A stretch of DNA of 64,000 nt from positions 2,294,001-2,358,000 of the forward strand of contig NZ_JNLQ01000002.1 of assembly GCF_000703165.1 (NCBI RefSeq). The letters run 5' to 3'. Within the stretch, counting starts at the first letter, position 1. The number at the start of each line of letters is the position of its first letter. Position numbers and translations under genes: made by a program. The notes under the pieces are model-generated. The model ran no database searches. It saw only the letters and a program-made list of their open reading frames with translations, and was not told the DNA's origin. The DNA is from Butyrivibrio sp. AE3004. Its GTDB lineage: Bacteria; Bacillota; Clostridia; Lachnospirales; Lachnospiraceae. Below are positions 44,926 through 54,580 of the stretch, one piece after another.

Positions 44926-45792
44926 TCATTGGCTGTTATGAAAATATGCAATAGCGATTGCTCCGGGACCCGCATAAGTTCCTATCGTTGCGCCGACATG
45001 AGCAACCGGTATTTCACTTATATCTTTGGCAAGCTTTCCCTCATAGAGATGCTTGCTATCCTCTAAGTATTTCTTTAGCATTATATCCGATAGTCCGGAA
45101 TATGCAAGACATATCGGTCTGGAAAAATCAATTCCACCATTCTTTTCTATGAATTGTATCAAAAGATTGTTACCGTTTTTTGAACCTCTCGCTTTTCCAA
45201 CAACAGCAACAACTCCGTCTTCAATGGTTATAACAGGTTTGATGGACAAAAGTCCTCCGGCAATGGCTGCAGCGCTTGAAATTCTTCCACCAAGCTTTAA
45301 ATATTCAAGTGTATCAAAAATAGATATTACGCGGGCATTCTTTTTTTCATTTTCAATGATACCCGCAATCTCTGCTGCCGTTTTTCCTTCATCACGAAGC
45401 TGTACCGCACGCTCCACTATTATATACTGTGATATGCAAAACTGCTGTGAATCTATTACGCGGACCTTGTCTCCAAAGTCCTCCGCTGCGATACAGGCGC
45501 TCTGATACGAACCTGAAACTCCGTAGGAAAGGCTTATGTAAATAACCTCGTCTCCCGCATCCACTGCCTTTTTGAAAATCTCCTCATATTCATAAGGCGG
45601 TATCTGGCTTGTCTTTGGTAGTGTATCCGTTTCAAGAAGCTTCTCATAAAAAAGTGTGTATGGAAGCGTCACGCCATCCAGAAATTCCTCTTCCCCAAAT
45701 CGTACCTTCAGCGGAATTACGGTTATTCCCCACTCTCTTGCTGTCTCCTGCGAAATATCACTTGCTGAATCTGTGATAATACTTACTCCCAT
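44926..45792 (-). CDS. DegV family fatty-acid-binding protein
   Basis: 288 residues, full-length DegV/FakB fold. Motifs: ITDSASDIS at the start, EEFLDGVTL, LPKTSQIPP, YISLSYGVSGSYQSA, FDTLEYLKLGGRIS and YAGPGAIAIAYF at the end. Such proteins hold a fatty acid and, as FakB, hand it to the kinase FakA for phosphorylation and use in phospholipid synthesis; no fakA is in the window. AGGAGG ribosome site. The same domain is found inside the kinase at 23200-26634. Confidence 0.93.
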   Translation of the reverse strand: MGVSIITDSASDISQETAREWGITVIPLKVRFGEEEFLDGVTLPYTLFYEKLLETDTLPKTSQIPPYEYEEIFKKAVDAGDEVIYISLSYGVSGSYQSACIAAEDFGDKVRVIDSQQFCISQYIIVERAVQLRDEGKTAAEIAGIIENEKKNARVISIFDTLEYLKLGGRISSAAAIAGGLLSIKPVITIEDGVVAVVGKARGSKNGNNLLIQFIEKNGGIDFSRPICLAYSGLSDIMLKKYLEDSKHLYEGKLAKDISEIPVAHVGATIGTYAGPGAIAIAYFHNSQ

Positions 45793-45860
45793 AGTCTTCT
45801 CCTCCTCTATAAACGCAGAATTCCCGAACGCATTTTCATTCTTGCATTCAAGAAGTCGTG

Positions 45861-45880
45861 TTTATGTCTGACACATACCG
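45861..45880. repeat. Loose third copy of the intergenic motif
   Basis: TTTATGTCTGACACATACCG resembles the start of the 17-base motif at 1294 and 39549 (shared TTTAT, CTGAC, TA). Low confidence. Confidence 0.25.
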
Positions 45881-46000
45881 TTTTTGTTACAGGCAGTGTC
45901 CTTCATTTTTGAGTTACCATATTTTACTTAAAAGTTTTTTAACTATGTTAGTATAGCAAGAGGTTTTTTACAAAGCAATCCATAAACTATTGAAAAATAA

Positions 46001-47044
46001 TCAGTTTCCGTCGTGCTTTTCACTGATATGTCGTCTTCTAAGCTGACCACAGGCACCATCTATATCTCTGCCCATCTCTCTTCTTACAGTGGCATTTATG
46101 CGCCTCTTTTCAAGCTTTTTCTTAAATGACTGAACTCTCTCTCCTGTACTCTCCACAAAGTCACGCTCTTTTATGGGGTTGACCGGTATCAGATTTACCA
46201 CGCAGTTAAGCTCCTTAAGGAGGTCTGCAAGTTCATCCGCATCTCCATCCGTATCATTAACTCCGCCCACAAGAGAATACTCAAAGGTAAGCTGGCGTCC
46301 TGTCTTATCAAAGTAATCCCTGCAGGCATCAAGAAGCTCATCGATTGAGTATTTATTTGCTATAGGCATAAGCTCCTGCCTTTTTGCCTGATTTGATGCG
46401 TGAAGTGATATTGCAAGGTTTATCTGAAGCTTTTCTTCCGCAAGTCTTTTCATATTGGGTACAATTCCGCAAGTCGATATTGTAAGGTTTCTCTGTCCCA
46501 GGTTAAGACCGTTTTCATCAGTAAGGAGCTTTACAAAGGTAAGAACGTTGTCATAATTATCCAGCGGTTCACCGCTTCCCATTACCACAACTCTTGAAAC
46601 CTTTTCCCCTGTATCCCGCATTATGGAATATATCTGGTCAAGTATCTCCGAGGGTGCAAGGTTTCTCTCAACTCCGTCTATTGTTGATGCACAGAATCTG
46701 CATCCCATGCGGCAACCAACCTGAGAGGATACGCACACGCTGTTTCCGAAGCGGTATTTCATAAACACGCTTTCAATGAGATTACCGTCACCAAGTTCAA
46801 AGAGGTATTTTCTTGTGCCGTCTATTTTTGACTCCTGCACTCTTTCAATTTTAAGTGAGACAAATTCGCACTCTTCCGAAAGCTTTTCACGAAGGCTTTT
46901 TGAAAGATTGGTCATCTCCTCAAAGCTTCTTGCCTGCTTCTTGTGCATCCAGTCATAGATTTGCCCGGCTCGAAAGCCGGGCTCCCCCATCCCTTTAATA
47001 AGGTCTGTTAATTCGTCTTTTGTAAGTGATTTAATATCTGTCAT
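46001..47044 (-). CDS. rlmN: 23S rRNA (adenine-2503-C2)-methyltransferase
   Basis: 347-residue radical SAM enzyme that methylates A2503 of 23S rRNA (and A37 of some tRNAs). The CxxxCxxC cluster is CRMGCRFCAS. The second catalytic Cys, which forms the transient methyl-Cys intermediate, is in DIDGACGQLRRR near the C-terminus. NLAISLHASN and MGSGEPLDNYDNVL are further family motifs. It overlaps rsmB by four bases, so the two are translationally coupled. Complete. Confidence 0.96.
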   Translation of the reverse strand: MTDIKSLTKDELTDLIKGMGEPGFRAGQIYDWMHKKQARSFEEMTNLSKSLREKLSEECEFVSLKIERVQESKIDGTRKYLFELGDGNLIESVFMKYRFGNSVCVSSQVGCRMGCRFCASTIDGVERNLAPSEILDQIYSIMRDTGEKVSRVVVMGSGEPLDNYDNVLTFVKLLTDENGLNLGQRNLTISTCGIVPNMKRLAEEKLQINLAISLHASNQAKRQELMPIANKYSIDELLDACRDYFDKTGRQLTFEYSLVGGVNDTDGDADELADLLKELNCVVNLIPVNPIKERDFVESTGERVQSFKKKLEKRRINATVRREMGRDIDGACGQLRRRHISEKHDGN

Positions 47045-48429
47045 GAGTTTTCCTTACGTCTAAATTTCGCTATAAAAAATCCGTCTGTGTCAAATTCTCC
47101 CGGAATCAATTGAATATATCCGGCTCCGACGGTATCGATAGTCTTCATCTGATTCGGAAGTCTGTCTTCTATACTCACCGCCTCAAAAGGGAGGTTTTCC
47201 AGAATCCATTTGTAGTTTTCCTGATTCTCCTGCTTTGTCATCGTGCAGGTACTGTAAATAAGTGTTCCTCCGGGCTTTACATAATTCCACACGCTGCTCA
47301 GGATCTTCCTCTGCATAGTCTGCAGGTTCATTATTGAATTAAGATCCGTATTCATCTTTATATCAGGCTTTCTGCCGATTATCCCAAGGCCTGAGCAGGG
47401 GAGATCGCAGTACAGAACATCCGCCTTATTCTCAAGTGACGGATCATGCTTTTCGGCATCATAGTCCTCTACCACCACGTTATTCAGCCCCATACGCATA
47501 ACGTTTTCACGTATTATTATGCACTTATTTTCAGATATATCTCTCGATATTACTTTTCCCGTATCCTTAAGAACATCTGCAGCATGAAGACTTTTTCCAC
47601 CCGGAGCGGCACATACATCGATGACAGTGTCTCCCTTTTTAAGGCCTGCAACCTCAGTCACAAGCATTGAGCTTACGTCCTGAACCATAAACGCTCCCTC
47701 ATCAAATCCCGGAAGGTATGTGATATTATCGGTGTGATAAAGGTTCATCGCATAATGTAAAAGCGGGCTTGGCTTCATAACTATAGTTCCATTATTTGCA
47801 CGCTTCATTTTGAGAAGTATTTCTCTTAGCTGTTCATTACTGAATCTGCAGCTGAATCTAACCGTCACGGGTCTGGGTTTCAGGAAAAACCTGAATATCT
47901 CCTCTGTCTTCTTAAAGCCGTAGTTCTCCAGAAACATCTTTGAAAGCCACAAAGGCTCTGCAAATCTAACGGACAAAAACTGTATTTTTGATTCCTTGGA
48001 TTTACCGGGATCTGGCCAAGCTATCTCATCCTTATTTCTGGATATGTTTCGAAGAACACCGTTTACAAAGCCCTTAAGTCCTACAAAATGTATCTTTGCT
48101 GTAAGTTTTACGGCTTCATTAACCGCAGCCGAATCCGGAACCGAATCCATATAAAGTATCTGGAAGGTTCCCATTCTAAGGATGTATAAAATGGGCTTTG
48201 CCATCTTTTTTATGGGAGTTTTTGAAAACTGTCCTATCACATAGTCGAGGGTTATCTGTCTCTCGATAGTCCCTTCTGCCAGATACTTTATGAATGCTTT
48301 CTGTTTTGCTTCGAGAAAGTCGTATTTATTTAATGCCAGTTTTACGGCAGATTTCTGATAGGAGTCGCTTTTCCCCATCTCCGTCAGAATATCAAGTGCA
48401 ATTCGTCTTTCATTGACCTCCCGAGCCAT
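47041..48429 (-). CDS. rsmB: 16S rRNA (cytosine-967-C5)-methyltransferase
   Basis: 462 residues. N-terminal NusB-like helical domain (about 1-140), then an Rsm methyltransferase domain: SAM motif VIDVCAAPGGKSLHAADVL, active-site Cys in CDLPCSGLG and in IYSTCTMTKQENQ. It methylates C967 of 16S rRNA. GGAGG ribosome site lies in the end of the upstream protease gene (one-base gap); rlmN overlaps its end. Part of the conserved fmt - yugP - rsmB - rlmN group of Firmicutes. Confidence 0.95.
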   Translation of the reverse strand: MAREVNERRIALDILTEMGKSDSYQKSAVKLALNKYDFLEAKQKAFIKYLAEGTIERQITLDYVIGQFSKTPIKKMAKPILYILRMGTFQILYMDSVPDSAAVNEAVKLTAKIHFVGLKGFVNGVLRNISRNKDEIAWPDPGKSKESKIQFLSVRFAEPLWLSKMFLENYGFKKTEEIFRFFLKPRPVTVRFSCRFSNEQLREILLKMKRANNGTIVMKPSPLLHYAMNLYHTDNITYLPGFDEGAFMVQDVSSMLVTEVAGLKKGDTVIDVCAAPGGKSLHAADVLKDTGKVISRDISENKCIIIRENVMRMGLNNVVVEDYDAEKHDPSLENKADVLYCDLPCSGLGIIGRKPDIKMNTDLNSIMNLQTMQRKILSSVWNYVKPGGTLIYSTCTMTKQENQENYKWILENLPFEAVSIEDRLPNQMKTIDTVGAGYIQLIPGEFDTDGFFIAKFRRKENS

Positions 48430-48430
48430 C

Positions 48431-49153
48431 TTACCTCCTATTCCTTCTTCCGCCGTCTACCATTGAAACCAGCCTCAGAAGCTGCAATATAGATGAAGCA
48501 GCTGACGCAACATAAGTAAGTGCAGCCGCATTTAAGACTTGCCTTGACTGATCAACCTCATCCTGCGCAAGGATTCCATAGTCACTAAGCATCACAAGCG
48601 CTCTGTGAGATGCATCAAACTCCACAGGAAGTGTAATAAGCTGAAAAAGAACAGCAAGAGCAAATACCCAGATTCCAATCCTTGCCAAAGGAGTAAAACC
48701 AATAAACAGTCCTAACACAATCATGGGAAGCCCTATCCTGGAGCCGATGTTAGCTGCAGGAACAAGTGCTGATCTGATTTTTATCGGCAGATATCCCTGA
48801 TGGTGCTGAAGAACGTGCCCGCACTCATGCGCTGCTACTCCGATGGCAGCAACACTTGTTGAATTATATGTACTGTCAGAGAGGTTAACCGTATTGTTTC
48901 TCGGATCGTAGTGATCGGATAAATCTCCCGGTACGTGCGCTATGCATACGTCGTTTATGCCGTTTCGTCTAAGGAGCTCCTCAGCAACCTGCGCTCCCGT
49001 CATGTTACTCATGCTTCTTACTCTTGCATATTTATTATAGGTGCTCTTTACCTTAAAACTTGCGAGCATGCAGAGAAGCGCACCTATTAACACCAATATG
49101 TAGCTGCCGTTATACATCATATAACCGGTTTCATAACCATATGTACTATACAT
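48431..49153 (-). CDS. Membrane zinc metallopeptidase, YugP family
   Basis: 240 residues. N-terminal helix (about 12-30), zinc site HECGHVLQHHQGY (HExxH variant HECGH), two further membrane helices (about 130-180). These are membrane-bound neutral zinc peptidases of unknown substrate, encoded in this position in many Clostridia. AGGAGG site. Lies between fmt and rsmB. Complete. Confidence 0.92.
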   Translation of the reverse strand: MYSTYGYETGYMMYNGSYILVLIGALLCMLASFKVKSTYNKYARVRSMSNMTGAQVAEELLRRNGINDVCIAHVPGDLSDHYDPRNNTVNLSDSTYNSTSVAAIGVAAHECGHVLQHHQGYLPIKIRSALVPAANIGSRIGLPMIVLGLFIGFTPLARIGIWVFALAVLFQLITLPVEFDASHRALVMLSDYGILAQDEVDQSRQVLNAAALTYVASAASSILQLLRLVSMVDGGRRNRR

Positions 49154-49196
49154 TTTTCATTCCTCCTGTCAAAAACGCGTGTTTATTTCTGCAAAT

Positions 49197-50159
49197 TCAC
49201 AAAAGCTTATCCCCCGCATTAACACTGTTACCTGCCAAAAATGCAGAAACGCTCATGCGCTTTTTCCCTTCAAGCTGAAGCTCTCTTATTTCCAGAAGTC
49301 CGTCGCCTGTCGCAACTAAAAAGCTGTCCTTATTAACCTGCACGATGGTTCCGGGAGCATTTTTCTTAAGCTCATCCATATTACCGGCAATTTTATCAGA
49401 GTTTTCTCTTATTACTTTTACGGTCCACACCTTCAGCATTTTCCCATTATAATCCGTAAATGCACTGGGCCAGGGATTCATACCGCGAACAAGGTTCGAA
49501 ATCTTCTCTGCAGAGTCATTCCAGTTAATACGTCCCATATCCTTACTGATCTTGCCGCATTTTGTAGCAAGCGCATCGTCCTGCGGAATGGGTGTGAGTT
49601 CGCCTTTTTCAATTTTAGGAAGTGCCTCTGCAATAAGATCTGCACCAAGATACATAAGCTTATCAAAAAGTGTTCCCGCAGTATCTTCCTCTTCTATCGG
49701 AATTTCTTTTGTTATAAGAATATCACCGGTATCCATTCCTGCATTCATCTGCATTATTGTAACACCCGTGGTCTTATCCCCATTTAATATGCACATCTGA
49801 ATCGGGGCTGCCCCTCTGTACTTAGGAAGGAGCGATGCATGGATATTTACGCATCCAAACTTCGGAATATCCAGCACCTCCTGAGACAAAATCTGTCCGA
49901 AAGCAGCAACAACAAAAATATCGGCGTTAAGTGCCTTTAACTGTTCTACAACTTCCGCTTCTCTGATTTTCTTTGGCTGCATTATTTTAAGCTCATGCTT
50001 CATCGCACATTCTTTAACCGGCGAAGGCACAAGCTTATCACTTCTTCCTTTTGGTTTATCGGGCTGTGTAACAACCGCAACAACCTCATGTCCTTTTTCT
50101 ATCATTTTTTCAAGGGGCGGCACGGAAAAATCCGGTGTGCCCATGTAAACTATTCTCAT
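49197..50159 (-). CDS. fmt: Methionyl-tRNA formyltransferase
   Basis: 320 residues from the ATG at 50159 (AAGGAG upstream; the frame is open seven codons earlier). Transfers formyl from 10-formyltetrahydrofolate to initiator Met-tRNA. Motifs: RIVYMGTPDFSVPPL at the start, HASLLPKYRGAAPIQ with the SLLPxxRG core, and the C-terminal tRNA-binding domain. In most Firmicutes fmt follows def directly; here two unrelated genes lie between (50276-54556). Confidence 0.95.
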   Translation of the reverse strand: MRIVYMGTPDFSVPPLEKMIEKGHEVVAVVTQPDKPKGRSDKLVPSPVKECAMKHELKIMQPKKIREAEVVEQLKALNADIFVVAAFGQILSQEVLDIPKFGCVNIHASLLPKYRGAAPIQMCILNGDKTTGVTIMQMNAGMDTGDILITKEIPIEEEDTAGTLFDKLMYLGADLIAEALPKIEKGELTPIPQDDALATKCGKISKDMGRINWNDSAEKISNLVRGMNPWPSAFTDYNGKMLKVWTVKVIRENSDKIAGNMDELKKNAPGTIVQVNKDSFLVATGDGLLEIRELQLEGKKRMSVSAFLAGNSVNAGDKLL

Positions 50160-50275
50160 TCTATTCTCCTTAACCGTCATATATTCGATTCTTATTTTAC
50201 TACATAAGGCAAGTTATTGCGAACGCTCCGCAAATTGTAATACCGGATTCACGTATAAAAACATTTTATTCCGTA

Positions 50276-52555
50276 TTATTCCAAAGCATCCTTAAATATC
50301 TTTTTGAGTTTCAGGAAGTCTTCAACAAATTCAGGAAATTTTTCCGCGATCAGTTTTCGGTTATCATCTTTTCCGGCAAGCTCTAATTCCTTTGCCTTAG
50401 CCGAAAAGTCAGCAATTCCGATTGTAAGGGAACTGCTCTTTAATGCATGGACAGTGATAGTAAAAAGACTAATATCATTTTTAGCAAGGCAGTCCTCAAG
50501 CAAAGCAGTCTTTTCATCTATGCTTTCAACAAACATCTCAAGCGCCATCATATATGTATCGGGAGTACCGCAGTAGTCAATGCCAGCATCAACATCTATC
50601 CGGTCGATCATAAGAAGTTTTTTGGGAATACCCTCATAATCGTTACTAATCTCCGCTTTTTCTGCGGTCTCCATGGAATGTATTTTTTCCTGAGGAATGT
50701 ATTTTAGCAGCATATCCAGCATTTCGGATAAAATGACCGGCTTGGTCATAAAGTCCGTAAAGCCAACTGAAAGCATATGTTCACGTTCGCCCGCAACAGC
50801 ACTCGCCGTAAGGGAAATGATAGGGATTTTCTCGGCCTTCTCCGAAAAATCCGCCTTTATCTTTGTAAGAGTTTCTATTCCATCCATTTGAGGCATGAAG
50901 TAATCAAGGAATACAAGGTCATATGTTTCCTTTCCGAATTTTTGTATTCCTTCCGCACCACTTGTAGCCGTATCAATCTTTATCTTTGTCGGAGCAAGAA
51001 GACCGCAGATTACCTCCAGATTAAGAGGCGTATCATCAACAAGGAGAATCCGGCTCTCAGGTGATGTAAAGTTTATCTTGGTCTTTTCCTTGCCACTTGC
51101 CTTGGATGTTTCTTTTTCCATCCACTGCTCGCCTATTTTAGCATCATCAACAGTTTCCTGAATCAGTTCAAAAGAGAATTCTGATCCCATATCATATATA
51201 CTCTCAACCGAAATCTTTGAGTCCATAAGTGAAAGTAAATGGGCAGCTATCGGAAGCCCCAGGCCTGCTCCTTCGATTGACCTTGTCCTCTTTGTATCAA
51301 GACGCTCAAACTCTGTAAAAAGCTTGTCCTTGTCCTCACTCTTTATTCCGATACCGGTGTCAGTTACAGAAAAACGGATTTTCACTTGCTCCTTTTTTTG
51401 GGAAATCAGATTTGCCCTAAAGGTGATCTTACCTTTTTCCGTGAATTTTACAGCGTTATTGAGAAGATTAGAAATTACCTGTTTGATTTTTAATTCATCG
51501 CCCACAAGTCTTTGAGGAATTTCAGGGTCAACTTCAAAGCGAAGCTCAAGGCCTTTCTCCTCGGCACCATGCTTTGTCAGATTAAGGACGCTGTTTATTA
51601 GATCTGCGACATAATATTCCTCATTTAAAAGCTCAGTATTACCAAATTCCATCCTTGAAAAATCCAAAATACTGCTTATTATTTCAAGAAGATTTGAACC
51701 TGCTGTCTCAATATTATCTACACATGAGATTATTTTCTCATCACTACTCTCCCTGCGAATTATCTCATTCATACCCAGAATGGTATTTATGGGGGTTCTT
51801 ATCTCGTGACTCATATTTTTAAGAAACACAGTTTTGGCTTTATTTGCCTGTTGTGCTTCATCAAGTGCCTGTGCAAGTAAATTATTCTTTTTCTGAAGTT
51901 CTTCCTCTGATACAAAGCTATGGATAAGAGCTCCTGCAAGTAAGCATCCTACAGAATAGAATGGAACAAGCGGAAACAATGTCTGAAGCCAAATAAATAC
52001 CGTCATTGTAAATCCTGATATTGCAACTGTCAGATGATGACGCTTATCTTTTCTAGCCAAACAAAAATAAATTACTGAAGTATATATCGTTGTGAGCGCA
52101 AACATTACTATCTGGTAACCGTAAAAGACATATCTCAAACGCTCAGGAATATAAACACCATCAGGGGTAAATGAGAAAAGAACCGGTTTAAAGAGATTTA
52201 CTGCAAGGCATGAAAAGACAAAGGCAACCATAAGCCATGCCGCTATGTTAAGAAGAGTATCAAAAATATTGTTGTTCTTGAGGTACTTCACCACAAATCT
52301 TGACCATACAAGTACCGACAACACCATTGCCATAAAATATACAACAGTATCAGTATAGACAACACCTACACTGCAAAACTCATACATAACTCCCCACAAA
52401 CTGTCCGTAATCATATACACAATCACGCTATACAAAAAATGTCTGTATGCAACAGCTTCCTTCAGCATATCTTTATTTCCAAAGGATCTTAATATTCTGT
52501 TATTCATTATAACGTAAAGTGCTAGCGATAATAACCCGATTCCGGAATAATACAT
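50276..52555 (-). CDS. Hybrid sensor histidine kinase with receiver and HPt
   Basis: 759 residues from the ATG at 52555 (GGGGA upstream; the frame runs 62 codons further up without coding features). About seven membrane helices (1-215), HisKA with H250 (SHEIRTPINT), HATPase_c (350-465; DTGIGI, GAGLGLPIA), receiver with D551 (LVFLDYFMPQMDG), HPt with H703 (VHALKSSSL). No extracellular sensor domain, so it may sense within the membrane. It stands inside the def-fmt housekeeping block. No cognate output regulator is adjacent. Confidence 0.93.
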   Translation of the reverse strand: MYYSGIGLLSLALYVIMNNRILRSFGNKDMLKEAVAYRHFLYSVIVYMITDSLWGVMYEFCSVGVVYTDTVVYFMAMVLSVLVWSRFVVKYLKNNNIFDTLLNIAAWLMVAFVFSCLAVNLFKPVLFSFTPDGVYIPERLRYVFYGYQIVMFALTTIYTSVIYFCLARKDKRHHLTVAISGFTMTVFIWLQTLFPLVPFYSVGCLLAGALIHSFVSEEELQKKNNLLAQALDEAQQANKAKTVFLKNMSHEIRTPINTILGMNEIIRRESSDEKIISCVDNIETAGSNLLEIISSILDFSRMEFGNTELLNEEYYVADLINSVLNLTKHGAEEKGLELRFEVDPEIPQRLVGDELKIKQVISNLLNNAVKFTEKGKITFRANLISQKKEQVKIRFSVTDTGIGIKSEDKDKLFTEFERLDTKRTRSIEGAGLGLPIAAHLLSLMDSKISVESIYDMGSEFSFELIQETVDDAKIGEQWMEKETSKASGKEKTKINFTSPESRILLVDDTPLNLEVICGLLAPTKIKIDTATSGAEGIQKFGKETYDLVFLDYFMPQMDGIETLTKIKADFSEKAEKIPIISLTASAVAGEREHMLSVGFTDFMTKPVILSEMLDMLLKYIPQEKIHSMETAEKAEISNDYEGIPKKLLMIDRIDVDAGIDYCGTPDTYMMALEMFVESIDEKTALLEDCLAKNDISLFTITVHALKSSSLTIGIADFSAKAKELELAGKDDNRKLIAEKFPEFVEDFLKLKKIFKDALE

Positions 52556-52723
52556 ATAAAATTCCCCATAAATATTACATATACTTACCCATTCTTTAAA
52601 TACAATTATAGTTTCGACTATCGTTATTTCATATAAATAAAATCTAAAATTTATATTAAGTTCGCTAATTGTTTTCAAAATATAAAAATAGGAAAGCGGA
52701 GCTATTTCCTCGTATGAAACACA

Positions 52724-52765
52724 AAAAAAGAGCTGAGGCATAAAAAATGCATCAGCTCAGTGATT
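52724..52765 (-). terminator. Terminator after the L,D-transpeptidase
   Basis: Minus-strand stem GAGCTGA-GCAT / ATGC-TCAGCTC followed by seven T. Confidence 0.9.
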
Positions 52766-52771
52766 CCTATT

Positions 52772-52870
52772 TTATTCTGCGGGTGTTTCTGCTGCAGGCT
52801 CCTGATTCTCTGCAGGAGTACTCTCTGCTGCAGGTTCCTGATCCTCTGCGGGAGCACTCTCAGCGGCAGG
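52772..52870 (-). repeat. 36-bp in-frame repeats in the L,D-transpeptidase tail
   Basis: The last codons read as 12-residue units (AAESAPAEDQEP, AAESTPAENQEP, AAETPAE), two full copies and a partial one, with related units further upstream. Such repeats vary in number between strains by slippage. Confidence 0.75.
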
Positions 52871-54556
52871 TGCCTGATTTTCCGTAGCCTGTCCTGCACT
52901 TTCTGCAGATGCTTCAGGTGTCGTATTCTGCGCAGCGGCCTCTGCCCCTGCATTTTCGGATGTTTCTGTATCGGTAGCTGCCCCTTCAGCGGCAGGTGCT
53001 TCAGCTGCCTGATTCTCTGCAGGTGTGCTTTCAGCTGCAGGTGCATTGGTGTTTGCCGGTGTATCGGTACCGGCAATTTTACCGTTTATTACCGGTTTTC
53101 TGACTACCTTAACTTCTCCTGTGTTCGGATCAACTACTTCCTGTTCAACAACCGGAACAGGATCTGTTATTCCACCGTAGACAAAAACCGCTTCACCTTT
53201 ACTAACGATTTCATAAATCTTCTCTGCATTTGCAGTAGGAAGATTTATACACCCGTGAGATCCGTTCAGAATATAATCATATCCGCCAAATTGAGATCTC
53301 CAACTGGCATCATGCATACCGACATTACCATTAAAAGGCATCCAGTAGCTGACAGCAGATGAATAGTTCTCTCCTACAAGTGTCGCATCACGCTCCTTAT
53401 AGGTAATCGCATATGATCCGCGCGGAGTTGTTCTCTTTTTATTTACACATCCGGAAACGAAGTCAGAGTCCATGACCATAGCTCCGTCCTGATATACCCA
53501 GAGGTGTTGTGCGGTAAGGTCGATCTCAACATAGGAATTACCCCAGTCATTTTCGCCGTACTGCGCTGCTGTTCCAAAATATACAGGTGTCCTGACACCC
53601 TTTTCACCATTCTTGATTGCTGCTATCAGTTCTGTGGTTTCTGTCGCTCTGTCCATCCACCAGCCGTAATCACCGCCCGTAACAGTAACCTGTTCTCCGC
53701 TATGAGAAGTGATGGTTCTGTTTTTACCGAATGTATCATACTGTTTTGCAAGGCTGTTAACGAACTCTCTTACCTTTTCCTCATCAAGGCTTACCTCTGT
53801 TCCGTTGATATTTAACCATTCCCTGATCTTAGTACCATCCACTACAACGGTATCCGCACCAAATTCATAGGTTATCTGCGCCTTACAGTATGTATTCAGA
53901 TTATTGCAGAAAGTATTAAGCTCAGCATTATCGGAGTAAATTTCAGGTGTGTTATAGCATTCATCATCTATTGTAACCTCACCTTCAAGAACGTCCAATG
54001 CCGCACATATTTTTTCTACAACCTTTTCTCTAATGGGAGAACGTCCCTGATCCTCGGGAACGATATAAAAACCATCTTCCCCTGAAGCCTCAGGAATATA
54101 GGCATTTGCCGGTTCGATAATATTTGCTGCGTTAAGAAGCTGCAGAGTATTTATCTTTTTTTCAACCACATCCCTTGAATACACAACTATGTTATCCGTT
54201 GTGATGTAGGTATCCTTAAAGAGATTTGCCGGCCAGAGGAATGCGTTCTGCTTTTTAAGTGCATCCTCAAACTGGTCGTCCATCCGCAAAGAAAGGCTGA
54301 TATCTTCGGAAGAAATAACGTCAGTAATATCCCCTCTTGCATGAATTGTAAGAGAGTATTTTTTAAGTCCGTCCGTAACCTCTTTTTCTATATCACCTGC
54401 AGTCATCTTATATGCAGGAATATCATTTACATAAGTATTAAAGGCAAAATGCCCCGTAAAATAAAACGATATTCCAAGGTAAATAATCGCAAGCAATCCA
54501 ATAATTATTGCGACAATAATACCGATATTGCCGCCTTTATTCTTAGTTCTTTTCAT
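52772..54556 (-). CDS. L,D-transpeptidase (YkuD) with Ala/Pro/Glu-rich tail
   Basis: 594 residues. Membrane anchor (about 10-33), two peptidoglycan-binding-like domains (about 40-330), YkuD catalytic domain (341-461) with the catalytic motif SHGCINL (433-439, C436) and H415 in VGMHDAS. It forms 3-3 cross-links in peptidoglycan or attaches wall proteins outside the cell. Residues 495-594 are a disordered, Ala/Pro/Glu-rich repeat tail. It starts 24 bases after the def stop, so it is probably co-transcribed with def; its ribosome site is weak. A terminator follows. Confidence 0.93.
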   Translation of the reverse strand: MKRTKNKGGNIGIIVAIIIGLLAIIYLGISFYFTGHFAFNTYVNDIPAYKMTAGDIEKEVTDGLKKYSLTIHARGDITDVISSEDISLSLRMDDQFEDALKKQNAFLWPANLFKDTYITTDNIVVYSRDVVEKKINTLQLLNAANIIEPANAYIPEASGEDGFYIVPEDQGRSPIREKVVEKICAALDVLEGEVTIDDECYNTPEIYSDNAELNTFCNNLNTYCKAQITYEFGADTVVVDGTKIREWLNINGTEVSLDEEKVREFVNSLAKQYDTFGKNRTITSHSGEQVTVTGGDYGWWMDRATETTELIAAIKNGEKGVRTPVYFGTAAQYGENDWGNSYVEIDLTAQHLWVYQDGAMVMDSDFVSGCVNKKRTTPRGSYAITYKERDATLVGENYSSAVSYWMPFNGNVGMHDASWRSQFGGYDYILNGSHGCINLPTANAEKIYEIVSKGEAVFVYGGITDPVPVVEQEVVDPNTGEVKVVRKPVINGKIAGTDTPANTNAPAAESTPAENQAAEAPAAEGAATDTETSENAGAEAAAQNTTPEASAESAGQATENQAPAAESAPAEDQEPAAESTPAENQEPAAETPAE

Positions 54557-54580
54557 ATTTTTTTCATAAAAGTAAATAAA

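Noticed and set aside
52556..52741. Longer N-terminus for the hybrid kinase at 50276
   Set aside because: The extension would run through the terminator of the L,D-transpeptidase gene and has no ribosome site; ATG 52555 fits better.
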